A stretch of DNA of 64,000 nt from Alcanivorax sp. S6407 (GTDB lineage Bacteria > Pseudomonadota > Gammaproteobacteria > Pseudomonadales > Alcanivoracaceae), in NCBI RefSeq assembly GCF_023016115.1, contig NZ_JALKBH010000004.1, positions 217,868-281,867 on the forward strand, in the 5' to 3' direction. The position numbers and the translations under genes were made by a program. Positions 8,555 to 17,954 of this stretch are shown one piece after another. Position 1 is the first letter of the stretch, and every line of letters starts with the position of its first letter. Below the pieces are notes generated by a model that did not search any database, was not told the origin of the DNA, and saw only the letters and a list, made by a program, of their open reading frames with translations.

Positions 8555-9265
8555 TCAATCAGGTACAAACACATAACCCACGCCCCAGACGGTCTGGACG
8601 TAGCGGGGTTTGGAAGGGTCATCTTCCAGCAGGCGGCGCAGGCGCGACACCTGCACGTCGATTGAGCGCTCCATGGCAGACCACTCGCGGCCACGGGCCA
8701 GGCTCATCAGCTTGTCACGGGTAAGCGGCTCGCGGGGGTTCTGCACCAGGGCCTTGAGTACGGCAAATTCACCAGTAGTCAGGCTTTGTGGGTCACCGTC
8801 GCGGGTCAGGGTACGGTTGGCCAGATCCAGGGTCCAGGGGCCAAAGCTCACCTGCCCCTCTTCCTTGCTCGGCGCACCGGGCAGCTCACGCACATGGCGG
8901 CGCAGCACGGCACGAATGCGGGCATCCAGCTCCTTGGGGTTGAACGGCTTGGGCAAGTAATCATCGGCACCGGCATCCAGCCCTTCAATGCGTTCCGCAT
9001 CATCTCCCTTGGCGGTGAGCATGATGATCGGCAGGCTGTTTTCGGCCTCACGCAGGCGACGACAGATGGACAAACCGTCTTCGCCGGGTAGCATCAGATC
9101 CAGTACCATGAGTGAATAGATTTCACGGGATAGTGCCCGGTCCATCTGTTCGGCATCCGCCACCGCCTTGACAGTGTAACCGGCCTCTTCCAGAAACCGT
9201 TGCAACAGGCTGCGCAGGCGCGCATCGTCGTCCACGACGAGAATCTTGTCTTGTTGTTCGCTCAC
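8555..9265 (-). CDS. ompR: OmpR-type response regulator
   Basis: A 236-residue regulator (E. coli OmpR is 239). The receiver domain has the acidic pair D12-D13, phosphorylation site D56 (VLDLMLPG), and the lysine in YLPKPF. The C-terminal winged helix contains LTTGEFAVLKALVQNPREPLTRDKL and ends in RYVQTVWGVGYVFVPD. I chose the GTG at 9265 because GGGAGG lies five bases before it; the frame stays open further upstream but without a ribosome site. With EnvZ it controls porins and other envelope genes in response to osmolarity. It is divergent from an RND efflux operon, which may be a target (inference only). Confidence 0.92.
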   Translation of the reverse strand: MSEQQDKILVVDDDARLRSLLQRFLEEAGYTVKAVADAEQMDRALSREIYSLMVLDLMLPGEDGLSICRRLREAENSLPIIMLTAKGDDAERIEGLDAGADDYLPKPFNPKELDARIRAVLRRHVRELPGAPSKEEGQVSFGPWTLDLANRTLTRDGDPQSLTTGEFAVLKALVQNPREPLTRDKLMSLARGREWSAMERSIDVQVSRLRRLLEDDPSKPRYVQTVWGVGYVFVPD

Positions 9266-9480
9266 TGGACCTCCCGGGAATCTGTGCACAGGGCAAGCAG
9301 ATGCAAAGTAATGACAAATCAGAACAATTTCACGGTCTGATTTTCGTATTATGCTGCGAACGTGCAAGAAATTGGCATGACCAGATTGTTTAAAAACATT
9401 GCCGGGCGCACCTCCCCTGGCTTGACGGACCATTGCCGGAATGGCGTTTAATCTTGAATAAACAGAATAAGGGGTCGACC

Positions 9481-10785
9481 TTGCGCGAGCGCCTCCAACA
9501 GATTCCCCCGGTTCCCCGAGTCATTCTGGGTACCGTCGTGGCCATTATCCTGCTGTCTGTGTTCAAACCCTCGGCCCCCACCCAGGATGTCAGCGAGCAT
9601 TATGACCGGGTGCGCTACGTGCTTGCCGATCCGGCCGCCCGGGCACCACAGATCCAGCTGTTCGGCCGGGTACAGTCCCCCCGCGCCGCCAGCCTCACGG
9701 CCGTGGTCACCGCCAATGTGGCCGACACCCCGGCACGCGCCGGCAGCCGCGTCAGCGAAGGCGACCTGCTGATCCAGCTGGACGACACGGAAGCCGCTCT
9801 CGCCCGGGATCGCGCCCAGGCCGCCCGCGACGAGGCCCAGGCACAACTGGACACCACCCGCCTGCGTTATGACAGCGACCGCAAGAATCTCGAGCTGGAA
9901 AAGAAACTGGCCCGGCTGGCCGCCGACAATCTTGAACGGCTGGAATCCCTGCGTGGCAAGAAGCTGGTTTCGCAAACCCAGCTGGATCAGGCCGAGGAAG
10001 CCAAGGCTCGTGCCGACCTGTCCCTGGCCCAGCGCCAGCTCAGCGTCAACGATTTCCGTAATGAACTGGCCCGCATGGAAGCAAGGCTGGCCAGTGCCGA
10101 AGCCCAGCTCAAGCAGGCCGAGATCGACCTGGGCCGCACCCGGGTGGCGGCGCCCTTTGCCGGCACCGTAACCAACGTAGCAGTGGCACCCGGCGAACGG
10201 GTGCGCCCCGGCGAACCTCTGGTCAGCCTGTTCGCCGACACGGAACTGGAAGTGCGCGCACAGATTCCGGATCGCCACCTGCCCGCCATCCGTGATGGCC
10301 TGCAACAGGGCGACCTGACCGCCAGCACCACCCTGGAAGGGCAGACACTGACCCTTAACCTGAAACGCCTGGCCGGTGATGCCGCCGACGCCCGGGGCGG
10401 CATCGACGGCCTGTTCGAGTTTGTCGACGGGGTACCCGCTGCCGCCCTCGGTCGGCCCATCACCATTACCCTGACCCTGCCAAAGCTGGATCATTTGCTG
10501 GCCCTGCCGGCCACCGCCCTGCACGGCCTCAACCGGCTTTACCGGATCGATGACGATAACCGTCTGCAGCGGGTGAGCGCCGAGATCGTCGGCGAATCCA
10601 TGCTGGGCGAGCAGTCCGTGCTGCTGCTCAGGGCCCCTTCCCTGTCCGGCGGTGAGCGGGTAATGACCACCCAGCTACCCCAGGCCATCGTCGGCCTGCC
10701 GGTGGATCCGCGCCCGGTACCCGGCAGCAATGCCGACACCGGGACCGAACCGGCCGCTCCCACTGCGGAGGTAGAGGGTGAGTGA
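9481..10785 (+). CDS. RND efflux periplasmic adaptor (membrane-fusion protein)
   Basis: A 434-residue HlyD/AcrA-type adaptor. An uncleaved N-terminal hydrophobic anchor (VPRVILGTVVAIILLSVF) is followed by the first lipoyl half (TAVVTANVADTPARAGSRVSEGDLL). A long alpha-helical hairpin rich in Ala, Gln, Arg and Glu follows (about residues 100-205), then the second lipoyl half (RVAAPFAGTVTNV) and beta-barrel. I prefer the TTG at 9481, which has AAGGGG six bases upstream; an in-frame TTG at 9433 lacks one. It bridges the inner-membrane pump encoded next, with which it overlaps by eight bases, to an outer-membrane channel that is not in this window. Confidence 0.88.
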   Translation: MRERLQQIPPVPRVILGTVVAIILLSVFKPSAPTQDVSEHYDRVRYVLADPAARAPQIQLFGRVQSPRAASLTAVVTANVADTPARAGSRVSEGDLLIQLDDTEAALARDRAQAARDEAQAQLDTTRLRYDSDRKNLELEKKLARLAADNLERLESLRGKKLVSQTQLDQAEEAKARADLSLAQRQLSVNDFRNELARMEARLASAEAQLKQAEIDLGRTRVAAPFAGTVTNVAVAPGERVRPGEPLVSLFADTELEVRAQIPDRHLPAIRDGLQQGDLTASTTLEGQTLTLNLKRLAGDAADARGGIDGLFEFVDGVPAAALGRPITITLTLPKLDHLLALPATALHGLNRLYRIDDDNRLQRVSAEIVGESMLGEQSVLLLRAPSLSGGERVMTTQLPQAIVGLPVDPRPVPGSNADTGTEPAAPTAEVEGE

Positions 10786-13700
10786 ACCACGGGGTCTGAT
10801 CGCCAGCTTTACCGGCCACAAGGTAGCGGCCAATCTGCTGATGCTATTGATGGTGATGCTGGGCCTGCTCGGCCTCACCCGCCTCAACACCCAGATGTTC
10901 CCGAATTTTGAATTCGACTACGTCACCGTCACCGTGCCGTGGCGCGGTGCCAGCCCCGAAGATGTGCAGCGCTCCATCACCATTCCCATTGAGCAGGCCC
11001 TCAAGACCCTGCCCAATACCAAGAAACTGATCGCCCGCTCCCAGCAAGGGGCAGCGGCCTTCTTCATCGAACTGGAAGCCGGTTCGGACCTGGGCCTGGC
11101 CCTGGATGAAGTGCGCCAGCGCATCAATTCCATCCGTAATCTGCCCCAGGATGCAGAACGCCCGGTGATCCAGAAGATCACCCGCTTCTCCCTGGTCACC
11201 AGCATTCTGCTCACCTCCGAGAATGGCAGCCTGGAAGAGCTACGCCACCTGGCCCGGCAACTGGAAGATGAACTGCTGGCACTGGGTGTGGGCAAGGTGG
11301 AATTTTCCGGTATGCCGGAAGAGGAAATGGCCATCCAGGTGCCGGCCGGCACCCTCCATGATCTGCGCATGAGTCTCGGCGACATCGCCAACCGGGTTCG
11401 CAGCTTCAGCCAGGATACCCCCGCTGGCACCGTAGGCCGCGATGATGCCGCCAAGCAGTTACGTGCCCTGGGTCAGCGCCGCGACGAACGCGCCTTTGCC
11501 GAACTGCCGCTGATCACCACCGCCGACGGCCAGCAACTGACCCTGGGCGATGTGGCCATCATCGAACGCCGCCCGCGGGACGACCAGGCCACCCTTACCT
11601 GGCAGGGTTATCCGGCCATCGAACTGCAGGCCATGCGCGGTGAAGACGATGACATGCTGGAGCTGGCCGACCGTATTCTCGCCTGGGGCGCCGAACGACA
11701 GGCCACCCTGCCGGAAGGCGTCACCCTGACCTTCCATTCGCAGACCTGGAAACTGGTACAGGACCGCATCTCTACCTTGCTGTGGAATGGTATTTCCGGT
11801 CTGGTACTGGTGATTCTGACGCTGTACTTCTTCCTCAATGCCCGGGTGGCCTGGTGGGTCACCGTAGGTATTCCGGTGTCCTTCATGGCCACGCTCGGCC
11901 TGCTGTGGTTCTTCGGCGGCACCATCAACATGATCAGCCTGTTCGGCCTGATTCTGGCACTGGGTCTGATCGTGGATGACGCCATCGTAGTGGGCGAAGA
12001 CACCCTCACCCACCTGCAACAGGGGGAGTCCGCCCACCGTGCCGCCCTGGGTGGCGCCAAACGCATGTTCTGGCCAGTGGTGGCGTCATCGACCACCACC
12101 ATTGCCGCCTTCCTGCCACTGGGCATGATGAGTGGCGCCATGGGCAAGATCGCCTTCGACATTCCCTTTGTGATGATCTGCGTGATTCTCGCCTCGCTGC
12201 TGGAATGCTTCATGGTGCTGCCCGGCCACCTGCATCACAGCTTCCGCGGTCTGCAGATCAAGAGCAGCGGCCTGCGCCAGCGTATTGATGACGGCTTCAA
12301 CCGGATTCGCGATGAAAAATTCCGCCCGCTGGTGCACTGGGCAGTGCGTAACCGGCACCTGGTCAGCGTGTCCGCCATCTGTGCCTTTGTGCTGGCGCTG
12401 GCCGTGGTTGCCACTGGCTGGCTCAAGTTCACCTTCTTCCCGCCGGTGGACAGCGACCAGATTCGCGCCATTGCCCGCTTCACCTCCGGCACCGACCAGG
12501 CCCAGGTGGATCGCTTCCTGGATCATCTGGAAGACACCCTGTACGTCACCAACGAGGAACTGGGTGGCCATCTGGTGCTCACCAGCATCATGCATCACGG
12601 CGCCGCCTCCGGCTTCCCCAGCCCCGGTGGCCCGCAGAACAAGAACGGTGATGAGTACGGCACCCTTATGGTGGAGGTCTACATCGGCCCCGACCGGGAC
12701 ATCAGCAATGACGAACTGATCAAGCAGTGGCGTGACAAGGTGACCCTGCCCGCCGGCCTGGAGCAGCTGCTGATCTCCCAGCCGGAAGCCGGTCCACCGG
12801 GCAAGCCCATCGAGATCAAGCTCACCGGCAGTGACGCCAGCACCCTCAAGGACGCCTCCATGGCGCTGCAGGAAAAGCTGCGTGAATTCGCCGGGGTCAG
12901 CAATGTGGATGACGACCTGCCCTACGGCAAGGAACAGCTCACCTTCGAGCTCACCCCCCAGGGACGCGCCCTGGGCCTGTCCCTGAATGATGTGGCCGGC
13001 CAGCTGCGCTCCGCCTTTGATGGCAACCTGGCCCAGCTCTACAACGAGCAGGACGAGGAAGTAGAAGTGCGGGTGATGCTGCCGGACAGCGAGCGGCGCC
13101 GCTTCAGCGCCATCGAACGGTTGCCCGTAATCACCCCCATGGGCGACGCCGTGCCGCTGCGCGATGTGGTGGTCTTCGATGCCCGCAAGGGGGTGGACCT
13201 GCTGCGCCGGGTGGATGGCGAACTGGCGGTCACCGTGTACGCTGATCTTGACCCGGAGCAGGGCAACGCCAACGCCATCATCGCCTCACTCAAGGAAGGC
13301 ACCCTTCCCCAGCTGCAGGCCCTGTATGGCATTGGCGTGGGCTATGAAGGCAAGCTGCAGGAGCAGGCCGACAACCTGCGCGACATGGCCACCGGCGCAC
13401 TACTGGGCCTGGCGATTATCTACATCGTGCTGGCCTGGGTATTCAGTTCCTATTCCTGGCCGCTGGCGATCATGACGGCCATCTTCTTCGGTCTGACCGG
13501 GGCGGTGATCGGCCACCTGTTCACCGCCCCCTTCGGCATCAAGTTCTCCATGTTCTCGGCCATGGGGCTGTTCGGACTGTCCGGCATCATCGTCAACGAC
13601 TCCATCGTGCTGGTCAGCTTCTACAAGCAACTGATCGCCGATGGCATGGAACGCTACGAGGCCATCGTGGAAGCCTGTGTACGGCGTCTGCGCGCGGTAC

Positions 13701-14386
13701 TGCTCACCTCCATCACCACCATCGCCGGTCTGACCCCGATCCTCTTCGAGACCTCCATGCAGGCCCAGTTCCTCAAGCCCATGGCGGTGAGTCTGGTATT
13801 TGGCCTGCTGTTCGGCACCAGCCTGATCCTGCTGGTGGTGCCCGCCATGCTGATGATCATCGAGGAGCAACGCGATCGCCTCCGCCATCTGGGCCATATC
13901 CTGGCGCTGGACAACTGGGGCAATCTGGCCCGCAGCCTGTGGCGCTTTGATCCGCAGCACTACCGCCAGCAACCGGGACCGGAGGGGCTCGCGGGTCATC
14001 TGTGGTGGGTGATAATTCTCGGCCCGCTGCTACTACTGAAACTGCTCGGCCTGCTGCCCGCACTGATTGACGCCGGCAAGGCCGGCCACCTGTTGGTCGC
14101 CATCCCCGTCGGGCTGATCTGGCTGGCCATGACCGCGCTCGGCGCCCTGTTCCTGTGGCAACTGTTGCGCCGCCGCCGCAGCGCCCCCGCCAGTGCCCGC
14201 CGCTGGCTGCTGCTGACCGGGCTGGGCGGCCTGCTGGTGAGCGTTGTCGCCCCCTGGGCCGGCGACCCCGGCAACTCCCTGGCGCAACCCTTCTGGGCCC
14301 TGGCCAACAGCACCCTATGGTACGCCCTGATCATGCTGCCCCTGCTGTTCTGGACCCGCCGCAGCGCCAGCACCCTGACGAGGTAG
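10778..14386 (+). CDS. RND efflux permease, HAE1/AcrB class, with extra C-terminal membrane domain
   Basis: A 1202-residue proton-driven efflux pump. The usual RND core (TM1, large periplasmic loop, TM2-7, second loop, TM8-12) takes up about residues 1-1030. D400-D401 in LGLIVDDAIVVGED are the paired proton-relay aspartates of TM4. The extra ~170 residues after the core hold four further hydrophobic stretches (for example HLWWVIILGPLLLLKLLG and LLVAIPVGLIWLAMTALGAL), which AcrB (1049 residues) does not have. The GTG start follows GGAGG and overlaps the adaptor gene, so the two are translated together. The substrate is unknown. Confidence 0.9.
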   Translation: MSEPRGLIASFTGHKVAANLLMLLMVMLGLLGLTRLNTQMFPNFEFDYVTVTVPWRGASPEDVQRSITIPIEQALKTLPNTKKLIARSQQGAAAFFIELEAGSDLGLALDEVRQRINSIRNLPQDAERPVIQKITRFSLVTSILLTSENGSLEELRHLARQLEDELLALGVGKVEFSGMPEEEMAIQVPAGTLHDLRMSLGDIANRVRSFSQDTPAGTVGRDDAAKQLRALGQRRDERAFAELPLITTADGQQLTLGDVAIIERRPRDDQATLTWQGYPAIELQAMRGEDDDMLELADRILAWGAERQATLPEGVTLTFHSQTWKLVQDRISTLLWNGISGLVLVILTLYFFLNARVAWWVTVGIPVSFMATLGLLWFFGGTINMISLFGLILALGLIVDDAIVVGEDTLTHLQQGESAHRAALGGAKRMFWPVVASSTTTIAAFLPLGMMSGAMGKIAFDIPFVMICVILASLLECFMVLPGHLHHSFRGLQIKSSGLRQRIDDGFNRIRDEKFRPLVHWAVRNRHLVSVSAICAFVLALAVVATGWLKFTFFPPVDSDQIRAIARFTSGTDQAQVDRFLDHLEDTLYVTNEELGGHLVLTSIMHHGAASGFPSPGGPQNKNGDEYGTLMVEVYIGPDRDISNDELIKQWRDKVTLPAGLEQLLISQPEAGPPGKPIEIKLTGSDASTLKDASMALQEKLREFAGVSNVDDDLPYGKEQLTFELTPQGRALGLSLNDVAGQLRSAFDGNLAQLYNEQDEEVEVRVMLPDSERRRFSAIERLPVITPMGDAVPLRDVVVFDARKGVDLLRRVDGELAVTVYADLDPEQGNANAIIASLKEGTLPQLQALYGIGVGYEGKLQEQADNLRDMATGALLGLAIIYIVLAWVFSSYSWPLAIMTAIFFGLTGAVIGHLFTAPFGIKFSMFSAMGLFGLSGIIVNDSIVLVSFYKQLIADGMERYEAIVEACVRRLRAVLLTSITTIAGLTPILFETSMQAQFLKPMAVSLVFGLLFGTSLILLVVPAMLMIIEEQRDRLRHLGHILALDNWGNLARSLWRFDPQHYRQQPGPEGLAGHLWWVIILGPLLLLKLLGLLPALIDAGKAGHLLVAIPVGLIWLAMTALGALFLWQLLRRRRSAPASARRWLLLTGLGGLLVSVVAPWAGDPGNSLAQPFWALANSTLWYALIMLPLLFWTRRSASTLTR

Positions 14387-14390
14387 ACAC

Positions 14391-14835
14391 AAGCTACAAG
14401 CTTCAAGCTGCAACGCGGGAAGGGGCTTTGCGACACAGCCCCTTCCAACCGCGCGCCAGCTCTGGAAACTGCTGCTGTGGGAGCTTGCCTGCAAGCGATC
14501 CGAGCCTTGGCGAGGTCAGAGCCTGGCGGATACCCAACCGCTGTAAAGAATGGATTTACCACAGAGGGCACAGAGTTCACTGAGAAAAACCCGCCTGCTC
14601 TGTGGTGAGACGGCTTTTCCCTGGCCCCGATTCGTTCAACAAGCTGCACGAACGGCTTCTTCAACGGAGTCAAAACCAGGTTGTCCACAGCACAGCAAAG
14701 AAGGTTTTCCCTCAGTGAACTCTGTGACCTCTGTGGTAAAAATGCCGTTGATCAGACCAGAAGCGCGGGCACAGCGGCAAACGAATGGCACCCATCTGCC
14801 CCGCGTTGCAGCTTGAAGCTTGTCGCTTGCAGCTG
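14391..14835. repeat. Nested repeat block: heptads outside, REP and nonamers inside
   Basis: An outer facing pair of heptad arrays (14391-14419, AAGCTAC AAGCTTC AAGCTGC; and 14801-14835, GCAGCTT GAAGCTT GTCGCTT GCAGCTG) encloses a REP-like palindrome at 14476-14518. It also encloses a facing pair of nonamer arrays (14557-14586, ACCACAGAG GGCACAGAG TTCACTGAG; and 14709-14740, CTCAGTGAA CTCTGTGAC CTCTGTGGT). The 598-bp gap between the RND gene and the pilH-like gene is almost wholly made of these modules. I find no gene in it. Confidence 0.75.
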
Positions 14836-14984
14836 CTTTTGGCGACACTTTGCGTCACACTGCATGCCATAATTCGACAGATTACCTGCACTTGAACAGC
14901 TGATATGATGCTGGATTGATTGCAGCGCATGACCATAACAAGACAGGCCACCACGACAGGATGGCCTGGTTTCAGGAGAGCAAG

Positions 14985-15347
14985 ATGGCCAAAATCCTTG
15001 TAGTGGATGATTCCCCGACGCAACTCACCAACCTGGTCAAGATTGTCGAGAGCCAGGGGCACAGTGTCGTGACCGCCACCAATGGCATGGAAGGCGTGGA
15101 CAAGGCGCGCGCTGAACAACCAGACCTGATCTTGATGGATGTGGTGATGCCGGAACTGAATGGCTTCCAGGCTACCCGCAAGATCACCCGGGACCCCAGC
15201 ACCGAGAACATCCCGGTGATTCTGGTCACCACCAAGGATCAGGAAACCGACAAGGTGTGGGGCGAACGTCAGGGCGCCTTCGGCTATGTGGTCAAACCCC
15301 CGGTGGAAGCCGAGCTGGTGGCCATGATCAACAAGGCGCTGGGTTAA
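14985..15347 (+). CDS. pilH: PilH-type single-domain response regulator
   Basis: A 120-residue CheY-like receiver with no output domain. D8-D9 and D52 (LMDVVMPELNGFQATR) form the acidic pocket. IPVILVTTKDQETDKVWGERQGAFGYVVKP closely follows Pseudomonas PilH, which is 121 residues long. PilH works in the Chp chemosensory system that steers type IV pilus twitching. The usual partners (pilG, pilI, pilJ, chpA) are not adjacent, so this is either a detached pilH or a paralogue. The ATG at 14985 has AGGAGAG upstream; a longer in-frame start at 14916 would add 23 atypical residues. Confidence 0.75.
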   Translation: MAKILVVDDSPTQLTNLVKIVESQGHSVVTATNGMEGVDKARAEQPDLILMDVVMPELNGFQATRKITRDPSTENIPVILVTTKDQETDKVWGERQGAFGYVVKPPVEAELVAMINKALG

Positions 15348-15492
15348 TACCTGGCCGGCCCGAAATCCAAGCCACAGCGGCCAATACAAGTCAATCTGTT
15401 AACGACCGGCATCATTCCCTATGATTCCGGTCGTTTTCGTTTTTAAACAGCGGTGAAACAGAGCAGCACCGGTGTGCATATCAGGGAATCTC

Positions 15493-17844
15493 ATGCGTAG
15501 TATTGAACAGATCATCGCCGAGGAAATCGGCTGCCAGGTACAACAAGTCAACGCCGCCGTCGGCCTGCTCGACGAAGGTGCCACTGTCCCCTTTATTGCC
15601 CGTTACCGGAAAGAGGTGACCGGCGGACTGGATGACACCCAACTGCGGAATCTGGAAGAGCGACTGCGCTACCTGCGTGAGATGGAAGAACGCCGCGAAG
15701 CGATCCTAAAGAGCATCGCCGAACAGGAAAAGCTCACTCCGGAACTGGAGAAGGCGATCAAGGCAGCCGATACCAAGACCCGCCTGGAAGATCTCTACCT
15801 GCCCTACAAGCCCAAGCGTCGCACCCGCGCCCAGATCGCCCGCGAGGCAGGTCTTGAGCCACTAGCCGACAGCCTGCTCAATGATCCCACCCAGGATCCG
15901 GAAGCACTGGCCGGCGGCTACCTGAACGAAGAGCACAAGATTGCCTCCGCCAAGGATGCCCTGGACGGGGCCAAGCAGATCCTCATGGAGCGTTTCGCCG
16001 AAGACGCCGAACTGCTCACCCGTCTGCGGACCTACCTGTGGGACAAGGCCCACATCCAGGCCAAGGTGGCTGATGGCAAGGAGAAGGACGGCGCCAAGTT
16101 CAGCGACTACTTCGATCACAGTGAAGCCCTGAAAGACATCCCCAGCCACCGCGCCCTGGCCCTGTTCCGCGGCCGCAACGAAGGCATCCTGCATGTCTCC
16201 ATGGTGCTGCCGGAAGAACTGGAAACCGCCATCCCGCACCCTTGTGAAGGCATGGTCACCGCCGTCTCCGGCTGGAACCACGAAGGCCGCGCCGCCGATG
16301 ACTGGCTCAAGGAAGTGATGCGCTGGACCTGGAAGATCAAGCTCAACACCCATCTGGAAACCGAACTGCTGGGCCGCGTACGCGAGCTGGGCGAAGAGGA
16401 AGCCATCCAGGTATTTGCCCGCAACCTGAAGAGCCTGCTGATGGCCTCCCCGGCCGGCCCCAAGTGCACCATGGGCCTCGATCCGGGCCTGCGTACCGGG
16501 GTGAAAGTGGTCGTGGTGGATCCCACCGGCAAGCTGCTGGAACACACCACCATCTACCCGCACCAGCCCAAGAACCAGTGGGACCAGTCCCTCTCTGTAC
16601 TGGCGGCATTGTGCATGAAGCACAAGGTGGAACTGATCGCCATCGGTAACGGCACCGCCAGCCGCGAGACCGACAAACTGGCCGGTGAGGTGGTGAAAGC
16701 CAGCAAGGGCAATATCCAGAAAATCATGGTTTCGGAAGCCGGCGCCTCGGTGTACTCCGCCTCGGAACTGGCGGCCCGGGAATTCCCCGAGCTGGACGTA
16801 TCCTTCCGTGGTGCCGTGTCCATTGCCCGTCGTCTGCAGGACCCGCTGGCCGAACTGGTAAAAATCGATCCGAAAGCCATCGGTGTGGGCCAGTACCAGC
16901 ATGACGTGAGCCAGGTAAAACTGTCCCGCTCCCTGGATGCGGTGGTAGAAGATTGTGTGAACTCCGTGGGCGTGGACGTGAACACCGCCAGCGCCCCGCT
17001 GCTGTCGCGCATTGCCGGCCTCAACAGCACCATCGCCGGCAACATCGTCACCTTCCGGGAAAAGAACGGCGCCTTTGGCAGCCGTGACGACCTCAAGCAG
17101 GTACCGCGTCTGGGTGACAAGACCTTTGAACAGGCCGCCGGCTTCCTGCGCATCATGAACGGTGCCAACCCGCTGGATGGCTCCTCGGTGCACCCGGAAG
17201 CCTACCCGGTGGTGGAAAAGATCGCCGCCAAACACGAGCGCCCGCTCAAGGAAGTCATCGGTGACGTCCCCTTCCTGAAGAAGGTCAACGCGGCCGACTT
17301 TATCGACGACAGCTTCGGCCTGCCCACCGTCACGGACATCCTCAGCGAACTGGAAAAACCCGGCCGCGATCCGCGCCCGGAATTCAAGGCCGCCGTCTTC
17401 AAGGAAGGGGTGGAAACCCTCAAGGACCTGAAGCCCTCCATGATTCTGGAAGGCACGGTGACCAACGTGACCAACTTCGGCGCCTTCGTGGACATCGGTG
17501 TTCACCAGGACGGTCTGGTGCACGTTTCCGCGCTGTCCGACAAGTTCGTGGAAGATCCTCACACCGTGGTCAAGCCCGGCGACATCGTCAAGGTGAAGGT
17601 GCTGGAGGTGGATCTGGACCGCAAGCGCATCAGCCTGACCATGCGCATGGACGACCAGCCCCAGGAAAAGGCTGCCGGCCAGCGTCCTGCCGGCGCTCGT
17701 CCCGGTGGCGGCCAGCGTCGCGGTGGAGGTGGTGGTAACAAGCCCCAGCGCGGTGGCGGTCAGCCGCAACAGGGCGGCGGCACCTTTGCCGACCTGTTTG
17801 CCAAGGCCAAGGAAGACCAGAAGAAAGGCAAGAAACGCCTTTAA
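15493..17844 (+). CDS. tex: Tex-family RNA-binding transcription accessory protein
   Basis: A 783-residue Tex protein (E. coli YhgF 773). In order: N-terminal helical Tex domain, the YqgF/RNase H-like domain ([17 protein letters not shown], about residues 325-450), a helix-hairpin-helix pair ([20 protein letters not shown], ~500-560) and an S1 RNA-binding domain (~649-717, [20 protein letters not shown]). The protein ends in an unusual Gly/Arg/Gln-rich tail ([16 protein letters not shown]) before a lysine-rich end. Tex binds nucleic acid and affects transcription and stress tolerance. I chose the ATG at 15493, with AGGGA upstream, over an in-frame start 21 bases earlier. Confidence 0.93.
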   Translation: MRSIEQIIAEEIGCQVQQVNAAVGLLDEGATVPFIARYRKEVTGGLDDTQLRNLEERLRYLREMEERREAILKSIAEQEKLTPELEKAIKAADTKTRLEDLYLPYKPKRRTRAQIAREAGLEPLADSLLNDPTQDPEALAGGYLNEEHKIASAKDALDGAKQILMERFAEDAELLTRLRTYLWDKAHIQAKVADGKEKDGAKFSDYFDHSEALKDIPSHRALALFRGRNEGILHVSMVLPEELETAIPHPCEGMVTAVSGWNHEGRAADDWLKEVMRWTWKIKLNTHLETELLGRVRELGEEEAIQVFARNLKSLLMASPAGPKCTMGLDPGLRTGVKVVVVDPTGKLLEHTTIYPHQPKNQWDQSLSVLAALCMKHKVELIAIGNGTASRETDKLAGEVVKASKGNIQKIMVSEAGASVYSASELAAREFPELDVSFRGAVSIARRLQDPLAELVKIDPKAIGVGQYQHDVSQVKLSRSLDAVVEDCVNSVGVDVNTASAPLLSRIAGLNSTIAGNIVTFREKNGAFGSRDDLKQVPRLGDKTFEQAAGFLRIMNGANPLDGSSVHPEAYPVVEKIAAKHERPLKEVIGDVPFLKKVNAADFIDDSFGLPTVTDILSELEKPGRDPRPEFKAAVFKEGVETLKDLKPSMILEGTVTNVTNFGAFVDIGVHQDGLVHVSALSDKFVEDPHTVVKPGDIVKVKVLEVDLDRKRISLTMRMDDQPQEKAAGQRPAGARPGGGQRRGGGGGNKPQRGGGQPQQGGGTFADLFAKAKEDQKKGKKRL

Positions 17845-17954
17845 GCCATGCACCTGGGCGCTGACTTCTCAGCGCCACAGGATTGCCCCATGATTGTCGG
17901 ATTACCGTCACACCCGCCGCCGGCACCCACCGGCGGCCCGGACCGGGCCCAACC

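Noticed and set aside
9265..9433. A longer OmpR starting at 9433
   Set aside because: The extra residues have no receiver-domain match, and GGGAGG sits properly before the GTG at 9265.
15862..17853. A 663-codon open frame opposite tex
   Set aside because: Composition (Gly/His/Val/Gln-rich) is that of antisense GC-rich DNA, and tex is certain on the other strand.
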